64,000 bases of DNA from positions 1 to 64,000 of the forward strand of contig JAUMZQ010000005.1 of NCBI GenBank assembly GCA_030528055.1. Direction: 5' to 3'. Shown piece by piece: positions 36,967 to 47,026 of the stretch. Below the pieces are notes generated by a model, which was not told the DNA's origin, made no database searches, and saw only the letters and a program-made list of their open reading frames with translations. The number at the start of each line of letters is the position of its first letter. Position 1 is the stretch's first letter. The DNA comes from Streptococcus sp. GTDB taxonomy: Bacteria; Bacillota; Bacilli; Lactobacillales; Streptococcaceae. Made by a program: the position numbers and the translations under genes.

Positions 36967-36999
36967 ATACTTTATTAATTTTTAATAAAGTATCTTTTT
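36967..36999 (+). terminator. AT-rich perfect inverted repeat with T run
   Basis: ATACTTTATTAA, loop TTT, then the exact reverse complement and CTTTTTC. Could be a second terminator or an operator of the LanFEG-like operon, whose -10 box lies 28 bases further on. Confidence 0.45.
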
Positions 37000-37026
37000 C
37001 TTTATAAAATCCTTAAACATATTTTT

Positions 37027-37032
37027 TATAAT
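37027..37032 (+). promoter_or_regulatory. -10 box of the LanFEG-like operon
   Basis: TATAAT, 32 bases before the ATPase start. The -35 region is poor, which would fit activation by the response regulator encoded downstream. Confidence 0.4.
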
Positions 37033-37063
37033 TTAGTTGTAAAAATAAAAGGAGAAGTAAAGT

Positions 37064-37768
37064 ATGAATAAGTATATCCTAGAAACAAAAAAATTAACCA
37101 AGTTTTTTGGAAAACAAAAAGTTGTAAATAATGTATCATTAAAAATTGAAAAGAATTCGGTATATGGATTACTTGGACCCAATGGAGCAGGGAAATCTAC
37201 TGCTTTGAAGATGTTGGTTGGTATGCTACATAAATCTTCAGGAGAAGTGATATTTGAAGGACACTTGTGGAGTCGTGATGATTTATCAGATATTGGTGCA
37301 TTAATCGAAACGCCTCCTCTATATGAAAATTTAAACGCCAGAGAAAACCTTAAAGTAAGAACTCTCTTACTTGGATTACCTGATTCAAGAATTGATGAAG
37401 TTTTGGAAATTGTTGATTTAAAAAATACTGGAAACAAGAAAAGTGGTCAATTCTCTTTAGGAATGAAGCAAAGATTGGGAATTGCTATTGCTTTGTTAAA
37501 TAGCCCTAAGCTATTGATATTAGATGAACCAACAAATGGACTAGATCCATTAGGTATCCAAGAATTGCGCAATCTAATTAGAAGTTTTTCAGAAAAAGGA
37601 ATTACTGTTATTTTATCTAGTCATATATTGGCGGAAGTAGAACAAATTGCAGATTATATTGGAATTATTAGTGATGGAGTGTTGGAATACCAAAATGTAA
37701 TTGATCATAATGAAAATTTAGAAGATCTCTTTATGGACGTTGTAAAAAATGGAAAGAGAGTACGATAG
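37064..37768 (+). CDS. LanF-type bacteriocin-protection ABC ATPase
   Basis: A 234-residue ATPase of the lantibiotic-protection (NisF/SpaF/CprA) class. Walker A GPNGAGKST, signature FSLGMKQRLGIA and Walker B LILDEPTNGLDP are complete. The gap FEGHLWSRDDLSDIGALIETPPLYENL is typical of the class. With the two permeases that follow it should expel antimicrobial peptides from the membrane. No lantibiotic precursor or modification gene is present, so this is a resistance module, not producer self-immunity. Confidence 0.88.
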   Translation: MNKYILETKKLTKFFGKQKVVNNVSLKIEKNSVYGLLGPNGAGKSTALKMLVGMLHKSSGEVIFEGHLWSRDDLSDIGALIETPPLYENLNARENLKVRTLLLGLPDSRIDEVLEIVDLKNTGNKKSGQFSLGMKQRLGIAIALLNSPKLLILDEPTNGLDPLGIQELRNLIRSFSEKGITVILSSHILAEVEQIADYIGIISDGVLEYQNVIDHNENLEDLFMDVVKNGKRVR

Positions 37769-37769
37769 A

Positions 37770-38513
37770 ATGAAAAATTATCTTCTTGCAGAACATTTAA
37801 AGCATAAGCGTAGTTTTTTAAATAAACTAATAGTCCTTGCTCCTATAGTTGCTATAGCAAATGCTTTTGTATTAATGCCGTTGTATTTTACTGTCAATGC
37901 TTATAACTGGTGGTATATTATTTTAATGCCTGCTACTTTTGCTTTAATACCAGCAATGATGCATAGAAAAGAAGAAAGAAAACTTAACTACAGAGCAGTT
38001 TATCCTCTTAATGTAAATTTGAAAAAAGTGTGGGTATCAAAAATATTAACAGCCTTAATTTATATAAGTATTACGGAAACAATACACATGTTTGGAGTAT
38101 TTATATTGCAGTTTTTTATTGGAAATCAACAGTTAAGTCCAAATTATGGACTTACAACTTTGTTGCTAGCAAGCATATTGCTAGTTATTACAAATATATG
38201 GCAGATACCTTTCTGTTTCTTTTTAGCTAAAAAAATAGGATTTATAAGTAGTGTTGTAGGAAATGCAGTGTTAGGATTAATCTTTGGAATTTTGTTTTCC
38301 GATTCACCTATTTGGATATTTTGCCCGTATTCTTGGGGAATACGATTAATGGTTCCTGTTATGCGTATCTTACCAAACGGAATACCCGCAGAAACAACAA
38401 ATCCTATGCTATCCAATACATCTCTAGTAATTCCATGCATCTTATCTATAGGTTGTTTTGTACTTTTTACAACCATTACAGCAAATTGGTTTTCAAAACT
38501 AGAGGTGAAGTAA
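37770..38513 (+). CDS. LanE-type permease subunit
   Basis: A 247-residue membrane protein of the lantibiotic-protection permease type with six helices. It begins MKNYLLAEHLKHKRSF, a charged cytoplasmic lead typical of LanE/LanG subunits (EHLKxKRS). The ATG at 37770 is chosen after GGAAAGAG; an earlier in-frame ATG inside the ATPase gene lacks a ribosome-binding site. The stop shares bases with the next start (TAATG). Confidence 0.85.
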   Translation: MKNYLLAEHLKHKRSFLNKLIVLAPIVAIANAFVLMPLYFTVNAYNWWYIILMPATFALIPAMMHRKEERKLNYRAVYPLNVNLKKVWVSKILTALIYISITETIHMFGVFILQFFIGNQQLSPNYGLTTLLLASILLVITNIWQIPFCFFLAKKIGFISSVVGNAVLGLIFGILFSDSPIWIFCPYSWGIRLMVPVMRILPNGIPAETTNPMLSNTSLVIPCILSIGCFVLFTTITANWFSKLEVK

Positions 38514-39247
38514 TGATACAAATTTTAAAATCAGAGTTCTATAAAATCAAACACACATGGATTTATTGGTTTCATATTATTTTACCAGTTGCATATGCTA
38601 TTACTTTTTACTACACTTCCAAGGTAACTAGTTTGAGAAATTTTGAGGTTAGTTCCATAATTCAAAACTATTTAGTATTTTTAGGAGCAGTATTACCAAT
38701 TATTATTGGGGTTATTACATCTAAAATTATAGATATGGAAGTAAGTGCTGGACATTTTCAAGTTCTTTTATCATCAATAAAATCAAAAAGTAAAGTTTAT
38801 AGTGGTAAATTATTTACGTTACTAATAGGTGCTTTATGTTCTATAAGCATAGCCATTGTAATCTTTGGACTATTATTTGGTCATCAATTAGTGATTGCTT
38901 GGCTAATTGAAATATGGTTAATTTTTATTGGATGTGTGTCTATATACATGATTCATCTATGGGTATCTATCATATTTGGAGGAGGGGCATCAATAGGTTT
39001 AGGATTTTTAGAAACCCTGATAGCATTTCTTTTAATGACAAGTTTAGGTGAAAAAATGTGGTATTTTTTACCTTGTACTTGGTCATCAAGATTGCCTGCA
39101 ACATATATTGTAGGAACTCAACTGACTGATGGTTCATTTTTATACCACGAACTAACTATGTGGATTTATATAGCCATTCCTATGACCATACTTATTTTTA
39201 TAAGTTCCTTAATTTGGTTTAATAAATGGGATGGCAAAACAACTTAG
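38513..39247 (+). CDS. LanG-type permease subunit
   Basis: A 244-residue membrane protein similar in layout to the preceding permease: MIQILKSEFYKIKHTWIYWFH, then six helices. The ATG at 38513 overlaps the previous stop as TAATG and follows AGAGGTGA, so translation is coupled. A much longer frame upstream inside the LanE gene is rejected. Forms the second half of the exporter. Confidence 0.85.
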   Translation: MIQILKSEFYKIKHTWIYWFHIILPVAYAITFYYTSKVTSLRNFEVSSIIQNYLVFLGAVLPIIIGVITSKIIDMEVSAGHFQVLLSSIKSKSKVYSGKLFTLLIGALCSISIAIVIFGLLFGHQLVIAWLIEIWLIFIGCVSIYMIHLWVSIIFGGGASIGLGFLETLIAFLLMTSLGEKMWYFLPCTWSSRLPATYIVGTQLTDGSFLYHELTMWIYIAIPMTILIFISSLIWFNKWDGKTT

Positions 39248-39283
39248 TCATTAAAGTTCAAATCTATTATAAAAGAAAGTATA

Positions 39284-39292
39284 TGATATAAT
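39284..39292 (+). promoter_or_regulatory. Promoter of the two-component genes
   Basis: TGATATAAT is an extended -10, 43 bases before the response regulator start, suggesting separate basal expression of the regulators. Confidence 0.5.
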
Positions 39293-39334
39293 AAATCATT
39301 ATAAAAAATTGACTAGAAACTTGGAGGTGATGAT

Positions 39335-39994
39335 GTGGCTACTATTCTTGTTATTGATGATGAGATAGATATGTTAGTTCTCATAAAAAATATTTTTAAA
39401 AAGAAAAACCATATAGTTGACATTTATCAAAATCCTTCAGAACTGGATGAAGATCAGCTAACTAAATATGATTTAATTTTACTGGATATTATGATGCCAA
39501 ATATTGATGGCATTAGTTTCTGTAAACAAATTCGAAATAAAGTAGATTGCCCTATCCTTTTTTTGACAGCAAAAACAATGGAGTCAGATATTGTAGACGG
39601 ATTGTTAAGTGGTGGAGATGATTATATCACCAAACCTTTTGGTATTCAGGAATTATTGGCTAGAGTAGAGGCGCACTTAAGAAGAGAACAGAGAGAAAAG
39701 CATTTTAGTTTAAATCTTGGAAATATCCGTTTTGATTTATCTTCTAGCGAAGTATTTGTGAAAGAAGAAAAAATCCATCTTACAAAGTCTGAATACCAAA
39801 TTTCTGAGTTACTTGCAAAAAGAAAAGGGCAAGTTTTTTCCAGGGAACAAATATATGAAATTATATTTGGATTTGATGGAAGTGGAGATTCCTCAGCTAT
39901 TTCAGAACATATAAAAAATATTAGAGCGAAATTTCAAAAATTTGGTGAAGCACCAATTACTACAGTTTGGGGGATTGGTTATAAATGGGGTTGA
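39335..39994 (+). CDS. OmpR-family response regulator (LanR/CprR-like)
   Basis: A 219-residue regulator. Receiver domain: acidic pair D8-D9, phospho-acceptor D51 in LLDIMMPN, and K100 in DDYITKPFG. The C-terminal winged helix is of OmpR type (TKSEYQISELLAKRKGQVFSREQIYE). The start is a GTG after TTGGAGG. It overlaps the kinase gene by 10 bases. Expected to activate the adjacent LanFEG-like exporter when peptides are sensed. Confidence 0.9.
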   Translation: MATILVIDDEIDMLVLIKNIFKKKNHIVDIYQNPSELDEDQLTKYDLILLDIMMPNIDGISFCKQIRNKVDCPILFLTAKTMESDIVDGLLSGGDDYITKPFGIQELLARVEAHLRREQREKHFSLNLGNIRFDLSSSEVFVKEEKIHLTKSEYQISELLAKRKGQVFSREQIYEIIFGFDGSGDSSAISEHIKNIRAKFQKFGEAPITTVWGIGYKWG

Positions 39995-41361
39995 GCAACA
40001 AAGGACAGTCTCTTAAATTAGTTTTCTTTAAATATCTATTAAGTGTAGGAGTTGGGCTAGTTCTTGCCATTGGGTTAGCTCTACTAACTTTTACTGCTTT
40101 TTATAACTTTGGTTTAATACTACCGGCTAATTATACAGAAAATCTAATATTAAAAAACAAAACAAATATTTCTAACGCGGTCAAATTTAATGAATCATTA
40201 ATTCCAGATAATACACAATATATTTTTTTAACAGTAGACGGTGCAATGATTCAATCAAACATGAATGATACAATAAAACAGAAAGCCATTCATTTTCACA
40301 ATCAGGAAGAAATTTCCACGCCATCAACACCTTTCATAGAAATAAAAAGAACAGATGGATACATTGTAATTAATTATTCTGTGGAACCACACTATACCAA
40401 TAATTGGATGGAAAAACATTTTCCTAAAATAAACATACTTTTTACTAGTCTATTAATGTTCTTTTGTTTTATCGGTGTATTTATAATTACACTCATTTGG
40501 GCAAGACAACTAACAAAACAATTAATACCTATTCTTAAAGTATCAGAAAAAGTCGCTAAACAAGAATTAGATTTTGAAATTGGTGAGTCGAATATTAAAG
40601 AATTTAATAATGTATTGAATAGTCTTAATGAGATGAAAGTTGCTCTAAGTAATTCTTTGAGAGAAAATTGGATTCAGGAAGAAAATAAAAGAAATCAAAT
40701 ATCTGCTTTAACACATGACTTAAAAACCCCCATATCAATCCTTCAAGGAAATGCAGAATTGTTGAACGATACGAATTTGACAGAAGAACAAAAATCATAT
40801 GTTAATTTTATAATAAAAAATTCCAACCGTATTTCAGACTACTCTAAAGCTTTGATGATTATGAATCGCTCAGATAAGATTGATAATTTAGATTTGCAAA
40901 AGGTTCAAGTATCAACTGTTGTAGAGAAAGCAAGAGAAGTTGCCAAAGAATTTGCATCAATTCATAAGTTCACTCTATCCGAATCAGTTCATATTGATCG
41001 AAAATTTTTGATGATGGATATTGATTTATTTGAAAGAGTTCTTCAGAACATATTCAGTAATGCTGTTCAGTACTCTCCTAGAAAATCTAGTATTGAATTG
41101 AGAATGTTGACAACTAATAATCATTTTGAAATATTGATAACAGATCAAGGTCAGGGTTTTTCTGAAGAGGATTTAGCACATGGAACTGAACAATTCTACC
41201 GCGGTGATAAAAGCAGGCATTCGTCTACAAACTATGGACTTGGTCTTTATACTGCTAGGCAAATTGTAAAAATGCATTCTGGAAGTTTAAGATTAGCAAA
41301 TAGAGAGCATGGTCAAGGTGCTGTGGTAAATATTAAATTACCGTTGATAAATAATGACTAA
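39985..41361 (+). CDS. Sensor histidine kinase (LanK/NisK/CprK-like)
   Basis: A 458-residue kinase with two membrane helices (about 15-38 and 150-172) around an extracytoplasmic sensor of ~110 residues. A HAMP-like linker follows. The H box ALTHDLKTPISIL, N box NIFSNAVQYSP and G boxes DQGQGF and GLGLYTARQIV are all intact. The presence of an extended outer domain fits NisK/SpaK-type peptide sensing. The inducing peptide cannot be told from sequence. Confidence 0.9.
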   Translation: MGLSNKGQSLKLVFFKYLLSVGVGLVLAIGLALLTFTAFYNFGLILPANYTENLILKNKTNISNAVKFNESLIPDNTQYIFLTVDGAMIQSNMNDTIKQKAIHFHNQEEISTPSTPFIEIKRTDGYIVINYSVEPHYTNNWMEKHFPKINILFTSLLMFFCFIGVFIITLIWARQLTKQLIPILKVSEKVAKQELDFEIGESNIKEFNNVLNSLNEMKVALSNSLRENWIQEENKRNQISALTHDLKTPISILQGNAELLNDTNLTEEQKSYVNFIIKNSNRISDYSKALMIMNRSDKIDNLDLQKVQVSTVVEKAREVAKEFASIHKFTLSESVHIDRKFLMMDIDLFERVLQNIFSNAVQYSPRKSSIELRMLTTNNHFEILITDQGQGFSEEDLAHGTEQFYRGDKSRHSSTNYGLGLYTARQIVKMHSGSLRLANREHGQGAVVNIKLPLINND

Positions 41362-41391
41362 AAAGCCGAAACCTTTTTACAAAAGAAACTA

Positions 41392-41422
41392 AAAAAAAGC
41401 CTTATGTTTAAAGGCTTTTTTA
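41392..41422. terminator. Bidirectional terminator
   Basis: AAAAAAGCCTT, loop ATGTTTA, AAGGCTTTTTT. It separates the convergent kinase and deacetylase genes. Confidence 0.8.
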
Positions 41423-41462
41423 TGTAGTTATCGAAAATATGAAAAATCAATTATCAGTATAA

Positions 41463-42407
41463 TCAATTTGTAGCAATCTCATTTAATAAATCTTGAGCTG
41501 TTGTTGTTGGATTAACTCGGACACGGTTAAGAGACAATAGACCATTAGAAAGAGATGCTAAACCATTATTTGTGGTTAAGCCCATTTTATATCCGAGTGA
41601 CTCAGCAATTTGTAAGGTTGTATCGGTGTAGCGACCGGATGGATAGGCAACTGTTGTTGTTTCTTGTGATAGGTTTTTATCTAAGAAATCTTTTGAGTCC
41701 TTTAACTCATTTGTTACTTGTCCAGAGTCTGTTACAGATAAATCTGGATGATTTACCGTATGATCTTCAAAGGACATATTTTCTTTTTTCATTTCCTTCA
41801 TTTCATCCAGTGTTAAGATATCTTCACGTCCGATTTCGACAAAACCAGTAATCACGTTATTGGTCGCTTTCATTTCATATTTTTTTAATAGTGGAAAAGC
41901 ATTGTTGTAAAAATCTCTTAAACTATCATCAAATGTTAACCAGACAACTTTTTTGTTTTCTGGTAACACGTTCTCTGTTAATGCTTTATAAGCTTCTTCA
42001 GGAGTCAATGTATAATAACCAGCTTCTTTTAATGCTTTTAAGTGACTTTCAAATGTTTCTGGGTCTACAATTAAACCTGCATTTGCTGCTTCTGAAGGAT
42101 CCATTACATGAATTGCATGGTACATTAAAATAGGGAATTGAACAGGTTGCTCTTGTTTCACCCACTTTATTTCATCACTGTTGTCAGTAGAAGTACTTTG
42201 CTCCATTTTTTTGGTATCTGTATTGACAGATTGGCTTGTTTGCTTGGTTTGATTGTTTTTAGTTTGTGGTACTTGGGTGCTATTCCAGATATAGAAGCCT
42301 CCCATTATCAACATTAACAATAACAGTGTATTAACGATGACAAGAAAAAAAGATTTCTTCCTTGCTCTTCGACGTTGTACCCTATTTCCTGTGTGTTTCC
42401 CTGACAT
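41463..42407 (-). CDS. Polysaccharide deacetylase (membrane-anchored)
   Basis: A 314-residue protein. A basic N-terminus (RVQRRRARKKSF) precedes one membrane helix (FFLVIVNTLLLLMLIMGGF), then a Ser/Thr/Asn-rich linker, then a NodB-type deacetylase domain. Metal and catalytic motifs are WLTFDDS and HTVNHPD; MYHAIH begins the domain. It would act on extracellular glycan (peptidoglycan or exopolysaccharide). The second Asp of the TFDD motif is followed by Ser, as in many IcaB-like members. Divergent from hom. Confidence 0.88.
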   Translation of the reverse strand: MSGKHTGNRVQRRRARKKSFFLVIVNTLLLLMLIMGGFYIWNSTQVPQTKNNQTKQTSQSVNTDTKKMEQSTSTDNSDEIKWVKQEQPVQFPILMYHAIHVMDPSEAANAGLIVDPETFESHLKALKEAGYYTLTPEEAYKALTENVLPENKKVVWLTFDDSLRDFYNNAFPLLKKYEMKATNNVITGFVEIGREDILTLDEMKEMKKENMSFEDHTVNHPDLSVTDSGQVTNELKDSKDFLDKNLSQETTTVAYPSGRYTDTTLQIAESLGYKMGLTTNNGLASLSNGLLSLNRVRVNPTTTAQDLLNEIATN

Positions 42408-42454
42408 AATAACTCCTTTTTAATTTTTAAAATAAATTTTTAAATATTACCTAT

Positions 42455-42472
42455 ATTATAACAATTATAACA
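42455..42472 (-). promoter_or_regulatory. Promoters of the deacetylase gene
   Basis: On the minus strand TGTTATAAT occurs twice in a row, nine bases apart, 50-60 bases before the start, giving two overlapping extended -10 boxes. Confidence 0.5.
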
Positions 42473-42510
42473 AATAAAATACCAGATTTGTAGGCATTTT
42501 TTTATAATTT

Positions 42511-42519
42511 TGATATAAT
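42511..42519 (+). promoter_or_regulatory. Promoter of hom-thrB
   Basis: TGATATAAT is an extended -10, 36 bases before the hom start. Confidence 0.55.
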
Positions 42520-42554
42520 GTCTTTTATACAAGAAAATTTTCAAGGAGTCACTC

Positions 42555-43841
42555 ATGTCTATTAAAATTGCTTTGCTTGGTTTTGGAACAGTTGCCAGTG
42601 GTATACCATTTTTATTAAAAGAAAATAGCGAAAAAATTGTTCAGGCAGCACATTCAGAAATCGAAATTGCTAAGGTATTGGTTAAAGATGATGCCGAAAA
42701 AGAACGGTTAGTAGCAGCTGGAAATAATTTTCATTTTGTGACAGATATTGAAGAAATTTTAAATGATTCAGATGTTACTATTGTGGTAGAATTAATGGGA
42801 CGTATCGAACCAGCTAAAACTTTTATTACTCGTTCTTTAGAAGCTGGAAAACATGTTGTAACCGCTAATAAAGATTTGCTAGCAATTCATGGAGCTGAAC
42901 TACTAACAGTTGCGCAAAAAAATAAAGTTGCCCTTTATTATGAAGCTGCAGTTGCTGGTGGGATTCCCATTCTACGTACTTTGGTCAATTCTCTTGCTTC
43001 GGACAAAGTCACTCGTGTGCTTGGAGTGGTCAACGGAACTTCAAACTTTATGATGACTAAAATGGTCGAAGAAGGTTGGTCATACGAAGATGCCCTTGCT
43101 GAAGCTCAAAGTTTAGGTTTTGCAGAAAGTGATCCGACAAATGATGTAGACGGAATTGATGCAGCATACAAAATGGTTATTTTAAGCCAGTTTGCTTTTG
43201 GAATGAATGTTACTTTTGATGATGTTAAACACCAAGGAATTCGTAATATTACTCCAGAAGATGTTGCTGTTGCCCAACGATTGGGTTATGTAGTAAAATT
43301 AGTCGGTTCAATTGAGGAAACAAAATCTGGTATTGCAGCTGAGGTTTCACCAACATTTCTACCCAAAGAGCATCCACTGGCTAGTGTAAATGGCGTTATG
43401 AATGCTGTTTTTGTTGAATCCATTGGTATTGGAGAGTCTATGTATTATGGACCAGGAGCAGGACAAAAACCTACTGCAACTAGTGTTGTTGCTGATATCA
43501 TTCGAATTATTCGTCGTCTAAATGATGGTACGATTGGAAAACCATTTAACGAATACAATCGTGAGATACAACTCGCAAATCCAGAAGATGTAAAAAGTAG
43601 CTATTACTTTTCAATTTTAACACCAGATTCAGCAGGACAAGTACTTCATCTGGCTAAAATCTTTAATGATGAAAATGTATCTTTCAAACAAATTTTGCAA
43701 GAAGGTAGTGAGGGTATCAAAGCTCGTGTTGTGATTATCACGCACACTATTAGCAATACTCAACTCAAAAAAGTAATGACTAAGTTAAAAGAATCAGCAG
43801 AATTTGAGTTACTCAATACCTTTAAAGTATTAGGAGAATAA
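42555..43841 (+). CDS. hom: Homoserine dehydrogenase
   Basis: A 428-residue enzyme reducing aspartate semialdehyde to homoserine, on the path to threonine and methionine. Order: NAD(P)-binding domain (GFGTVASGI), catalytic/dimer domain ([14 protein letters not shown], and [19 protein letters not shown] with the catalytic Lys), and a C-terminal ACT domain for threonine feedback. It is followed one base later by thrB. The ribosome-binding site is AAGGAG. Confidence 0.96.
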   Translation: MSIKIALLGFGTVASGIPFLLKENSEKIVQAAHSEIEIAKVLVKDDAEKERLVAAGNNFHFVTDIEEILNDSDVTIVVELMGRIEPAKTFITRSLEAGKHVVTANKDLLAIHGAELLTVAQKNKVALYYEAAVAGGIPILRTLVNSLASDKVTRVLGVVNGTSNFMMTKMVEEGWSYEDALAEAQSLGFAESDPTNDVDGIDAAYKMVILSQFAFGMNVTFDDVKHQGIRNITPEDVAVAQRLGYVVKLVGSIEETKSGIAAEVSPTFLPKEHPLASVNGVMNAVFVESIGIGESMYYGPGAGQKPTATSVVADIIRIIRRLNDGTIGKPFNEYNREIQLANPEDVKSSYYFSILTPDSAGQVLHLAKIFNDENVSFKQILQEGSEGIKARVVIITHTISNTQLKKVMTKLKESAEFELLNTFKVLGE

Positions 43842-43842
43842 A

Positions 43843-44709
43843 ATGAAAATTGTTGTACCTGCAACGAGTGCTAATATTGGTCCTGGTTTTGACTCTGTTG
43901 GAGTAGCAGTATCTAAGTATTTGGAAATCGAAGTTTTAGAAGAAACAACAGAATGGGTGATTGAACATAACCTTCATCCGAGAATTCCCAAAGATAAACG
44001 AAATCTGCTTATCAAAATTGCTTTACAACTTGCACCAAATATTCAACCTCATCGTTTGAAAATGATTAGTGATATTCCGTTAGCTCGTGGACTCGGTTCT
44101 TCTAGTTCTGTTATTGTTGCGGGAATTGAATTAGCCAATCAACTAGGAAATCTCAAGTTATCAAAGGTAGCAAAACTAAAAATTGCAACTAAAATTGAGG
44201 GACATCCAGATAATGTGGCACCAGCTATTCATGGAAACTTGGTTGTTTCAAGTGTTTTTCGTCAATATGTCTCTGCGGTTGTAACGGATTTCCCAGAAGC
44301 TGATTTTATTGCCTATATTCCTAACTATGAATTACGGACAGCTGATAGCCGTAAAGTATTACCAAAAAAATTATCCTATAAAGAGTCTGTCGCAGCAAGT
44401 GCGATTGCTAATGTAGCTATTGCAGCTCTTTTCAAAGGAGATATGAAAACTGCTGGACGCGCCATAGAATCAGACCAATTCCACGAAAAATACCGTCAAC
44501 CATTAATTAAAGAATTTTCCGATATTAAAGTTTTAGCTAGAAAAAAAGGTGCTTATGCAACTTATATTTCGGGTGCGGGTCCTACCGTTATGGTTTTGGC
44601 TCCTAAAGATAAGTCAAATGAAATCTATAATCTATTGAAAAATCAACATTTTAATGGTCAATTATTTCAATTACAGGTGGATAAACAGGGTGTTCGAGTA
44701 GAAAAATAA
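43843..44709 (+). CDS. thrB: Homoserine kinase
   Basis: A 288-residue GHMP-family kinase making O-phosphohomoserine. The N-terminal [13 protein letters not shown], the phosphate loop [16 protein letters not shown] and the C-terminal GAGPTVM motif are present, and the length is typical. Cotranscribed with hom; threonine synthase is not in the window. Start ATG follows TAGGAGA inside the end of hom. Confidence 0.96.
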   Translation: MKIVVPATSANIGPGFDSVGVAVSKYLEIEVLEETTEWVIEHNLHPRIPKDKRNLLIKIALQLAPNIQPHRLKMISDIPLARGLGSSSSVIVAGIELANQLGNLKLSKVAKLKIATKIEGHPDNVAPAIHGNLVVSSVFRQYVSAVVTDFPEADFIAYIPNYELRTADSRKVLPKKLSYKESVAASAIANVAIAALFKGDMKTAGRAIESDQFHEKYRQPLIKEFSDIKVLARKKGAYATYISGAGPTVMVLAPKDKSNEIYNLLKNQHFNGQLFQLQVDKQGVRVEK

Positions 44710-44724
44710 ATAGTTTTCTGAAGT

Positions 44725-44752
44725 AAAGATAGGCAAATATGTCTATCTTTTC
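44725..44752 (+). terminator. Weak terminator after thrB
   Basis: AAAGATAG and CTATCTTT pair around a ten-base loop, with a short T run. Confidence 0.5.
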
Positions 44753-44833
44753 AATTCTAAAAACTTTATACGAATTTTAACAGTTGTTTAATGATTATTT
44801 TTTATTTCATCTATCGTAAATGTGACTTAAATT

Positions 44834-44842
44834 TGATATAAT
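44834..44842 (+). promoter_or_regulatory. Promoter of murB
   Basis: TGATATAAT is an extended -10, 39 bases before the murB start. Confidence 0.55.
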
Positions 44843-44880
44843 AGATTGAATTTTGTTTAAAAGAGAGTGATTAGTAATTC

Positions 44881-45786
44881 ATGCAATACTTAGAAAAAAT
44901 AAATGAAGAATTATCAGGCATTGATATTCGATTTCAAGAACCAATAAGTAAATATACCTATACAAAAGTTGGTGGTGCAGTTGATTTTCTGGCTTTTCCA
45001 CGCAATCGTTATGAGTTAGCTCGTATTGTCAAATTTGCTAATAAAGAGCAAATTCCTTGGATGGTTTTAGGCAATGCAAGTAACATCATTGTAAGAGATG
45101 GTGGAATCAGGGGCTTTGTAATCATGTTTGACAAGCTAAATAATGTAGCAGTTGATGGTTACACTATTGAGGCTGAAGCTGGTGCTAATCTGATCCAAAC
45201 AACACATATCGCCTTACACCACAGTCTAACCGGTTTTGAGTTTGCTTGCGGTATTCCAGGAAGTGTTGGTGGTGCTGTATTTATGAATGCGGGTGCCTAT
45301 GGTGGAGAAATAGCTCATATTCTTCTTTCTTGTAAAGTTTTGACAGTAGATGGTCAGGTAAAAACAATTCAAAGTAGAGATATGAAGTTTGGCTATCGTC
45401 ATTCATTGGTGCAAGAAACAGGAGAAATTGTTATCTCTGCTAAATTTGCTTTATCTCCTGGTGTCCATCGCACTATTAGACAAGAGATGGAAAGATTAAC
45501 TCATTTGAGAGAGTTAAAACAACCTCTTGAATTTCCAAGCTGTGGCTCTGTTTTCAAGCGTCCTTTAGGACATTTTGCCGGACAGTTAATTAGTGAGGCT
45601 GGTTTAAAAGGCCATCGAATTGGTGGTGTGGAAGTCTCAAAAAAACATGCTGGATTTATGATTAATGTTGACAAGGCATCTGCCAAGGACTATGAAAATT
45701 TGATTGCTCATGTCATACAAACTGTAAAGGATCATTCTGGCGTTACTTTAGAGAGAGAAGTTCGGATTATCGGAGAACAACTCTAG
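44881..45786 (+). CDS. murB: UDP-N-acetylenolpyruvoylglucosamine reductase
   Basis: A 301-residue flavoenzyme that reduces the enolpyruvyl group to form UDP-MurNAc in peptidoglycan precursor synthesis. FAD-binding segments [11 protein letters not shown] and [13 protein letters not shown], the [18 protein letters not shown] loop, and [11 protein letters not shown] with the catalytic Ser/Cys region show the type II (Gram-positive) form. It lies upstream of potABCD with an 82-base gap, a conserved streptococcal neighbourhood. Confidence 0.95.
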   Translation: MQYLEKINEELSGIDIRFQEPISKYTYTKVGGAVDFLAFPRNRYELARIVKFANKEQIPWMVLGNASNIIVRDGGIRGFVIMFDKLNNVAVDGYTIEAEAGANLIQTTHIALHHSLTGFEFACGIPGSVGGAVFMNAGAYGGEIAHILLSCKVLTVDGQVKTIQSRDMKFGYRHSLVQETGEIVISAKFALSPGVHRTIRQEMERLTHLRELKQPLEFPSCGSVFKRPLGHFAGQLISEAGLKGHRIGGVEVSKKHAGFMINVDKASAKDYENLIAHVIQTVKDHSGVTLEREVRIIGEQL

Positions 45787-45868
45787 TTCTTATACTTACA
45801 CTTTAGATAAATATAAAATTAGAGTTTGAATTCGTTATTAGGCAAACAAAGAAGGAATTTATGAAAAA

Positions 45869-47026
45869 TTGAAAAAACCAATCATCGAATTTAAAAATGT
45901 TTCCAAAATTTTTGAAGATAATAATACTGTTGTTTTAAAGGATATTAATTTTGAGTTAGAAGAAGGAAAGTTTTATACCTTATTGGGTTCTTCAGGATCT
46001 GGAAAATCGACTATTTTAAATATCATCGCAGGTCTCTTGGATGCAACAACCGGAGACATTTTTTTGGATGGCGTCCGTATCAATGATGTCCCTATTAATA
46101 AACGTGATGTCCACACAGTCTTTCAATCGTACGCTCTGTTTCCGCATATGAATGTCTTTGAAAATGTAGCTTTTCCATTAAAATTACGCAAAGTTGATAA
46201 AAAGGAAGTCGAAGAAAAAGTAGCCAGAGTCTTGAAAATGGTTCGTTTAGAAGGTTTTGAACGCCGTTCTATTCGCAAATTATCTGGTGGACAACGCCAA
46301 CGGGTCGCAATTGCTCGTGCTATCATCAATGAACCAAGAGTTGTCCTTTTAGATGAACCTTTATCTGCATTGGATTTAAAATTAAGAACGGATATGCAGT
46401 ATGAGTTGAGAGAATTGCAACAAAGATTAGGCATCACATTTGTTTTTGTTACGCATGATCAAGAAGAAGCTCTGGCCATGAGTGATTGGATTTTTGTCAT
46501 GAATGATGGTGAAATTGTCCAATCAGGAACTCCTGTTGATATATACGATGAGCCAATCAATCATTTTGTTGCGACTTTCATTGGTGAATCCAATATTTTA
46601 TCCGGAAAGATGATCGAAGACTATCTCGTTGAGTTTAATGGAAAGAGATTTGAAGCTGTTGATGGAGGAATGCGACCAAATGAAGCAGTAGAAGTGGTTA
46701 TTCGTCCAGAAGACTTGCGAATCACACTACCAGAAGAAGGAAAACTGCAAGTTAAGGTAGATACTCAACTGTTTCGTGGTGTTCACTATGAAATTATTGC
46801 CTATGATGAATTAGGAAATGAGTGGATGATTCACTCTACTAGAAAAGCAATTGTAGGTGAAGAAATCGGACTAAACTTTGAGCCAGAAGATATTCATATC
46901 ATGCGTCTAAATGAAACAGAAGAAGAGTTTGATGCACGGATTGAAGAATATGTAGAGCTTGAAGAACAAGAAGATGGTCTTATCAATGCCATTGAGGAGG
47001 AAAGAGATGAAGAAAGCAAAGTCTAA
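45869..47026 (+). CDS. potA: Spermidine/putrescine ABC transporter ATPase PotA
   Basis: A 385-residue ATPase of polyamine uptake. Walker [11 protein letters not shown]-loop FQSYALFPH, signature [14 protein letters not shown] and Walker [11 protein letters not shown] are intact, with a C-terminal TOBE domain and an acidic tail. The start is TTG at 45869 (MKKPIIEF). An ATG eight bases earlier opens a three-codon frame (ATGAAAAATTGA) whose stop overlaps the TTG. The ribosome-binding site AAGGA is spaced 4 bases from that ATG and 12 from the TTG. It overlaps potB by 20 bases. Confidence 0.95.
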   Translation: MKKPIIEFKNVSKIFEDNNTVVLKDINFELEEGKFYTLLGSSGSGKSTILNIIAGLLDATTGDIFLDGVRINDVPINKRDVHTVFQSYALFPHMNVFENVAFPLKLRKVDKKEVEEKVARVLKMVRLEGFERRSIRKLSGGQRQRVAIARAIINEPRVVLLDEPLSALDLKLRTDMQYELRELQQRLGITFVFVTHDQEEALAMSDWIFVMNDGEIVQSGTPVDIYDEPINHFVATFIGESNILSGKMIEDYLVEFNGKRFEAVDGGMRPNEAVEVVIRPEDLRITLPEEGKLQVKVDTQLFRGVHYEIIAYDELGNEWMIHSTRKAIVGEEIGLNFEPEDIHIMRLNETEEEFDARIEEYVELEEQEDGLINAIEEERDEESKV

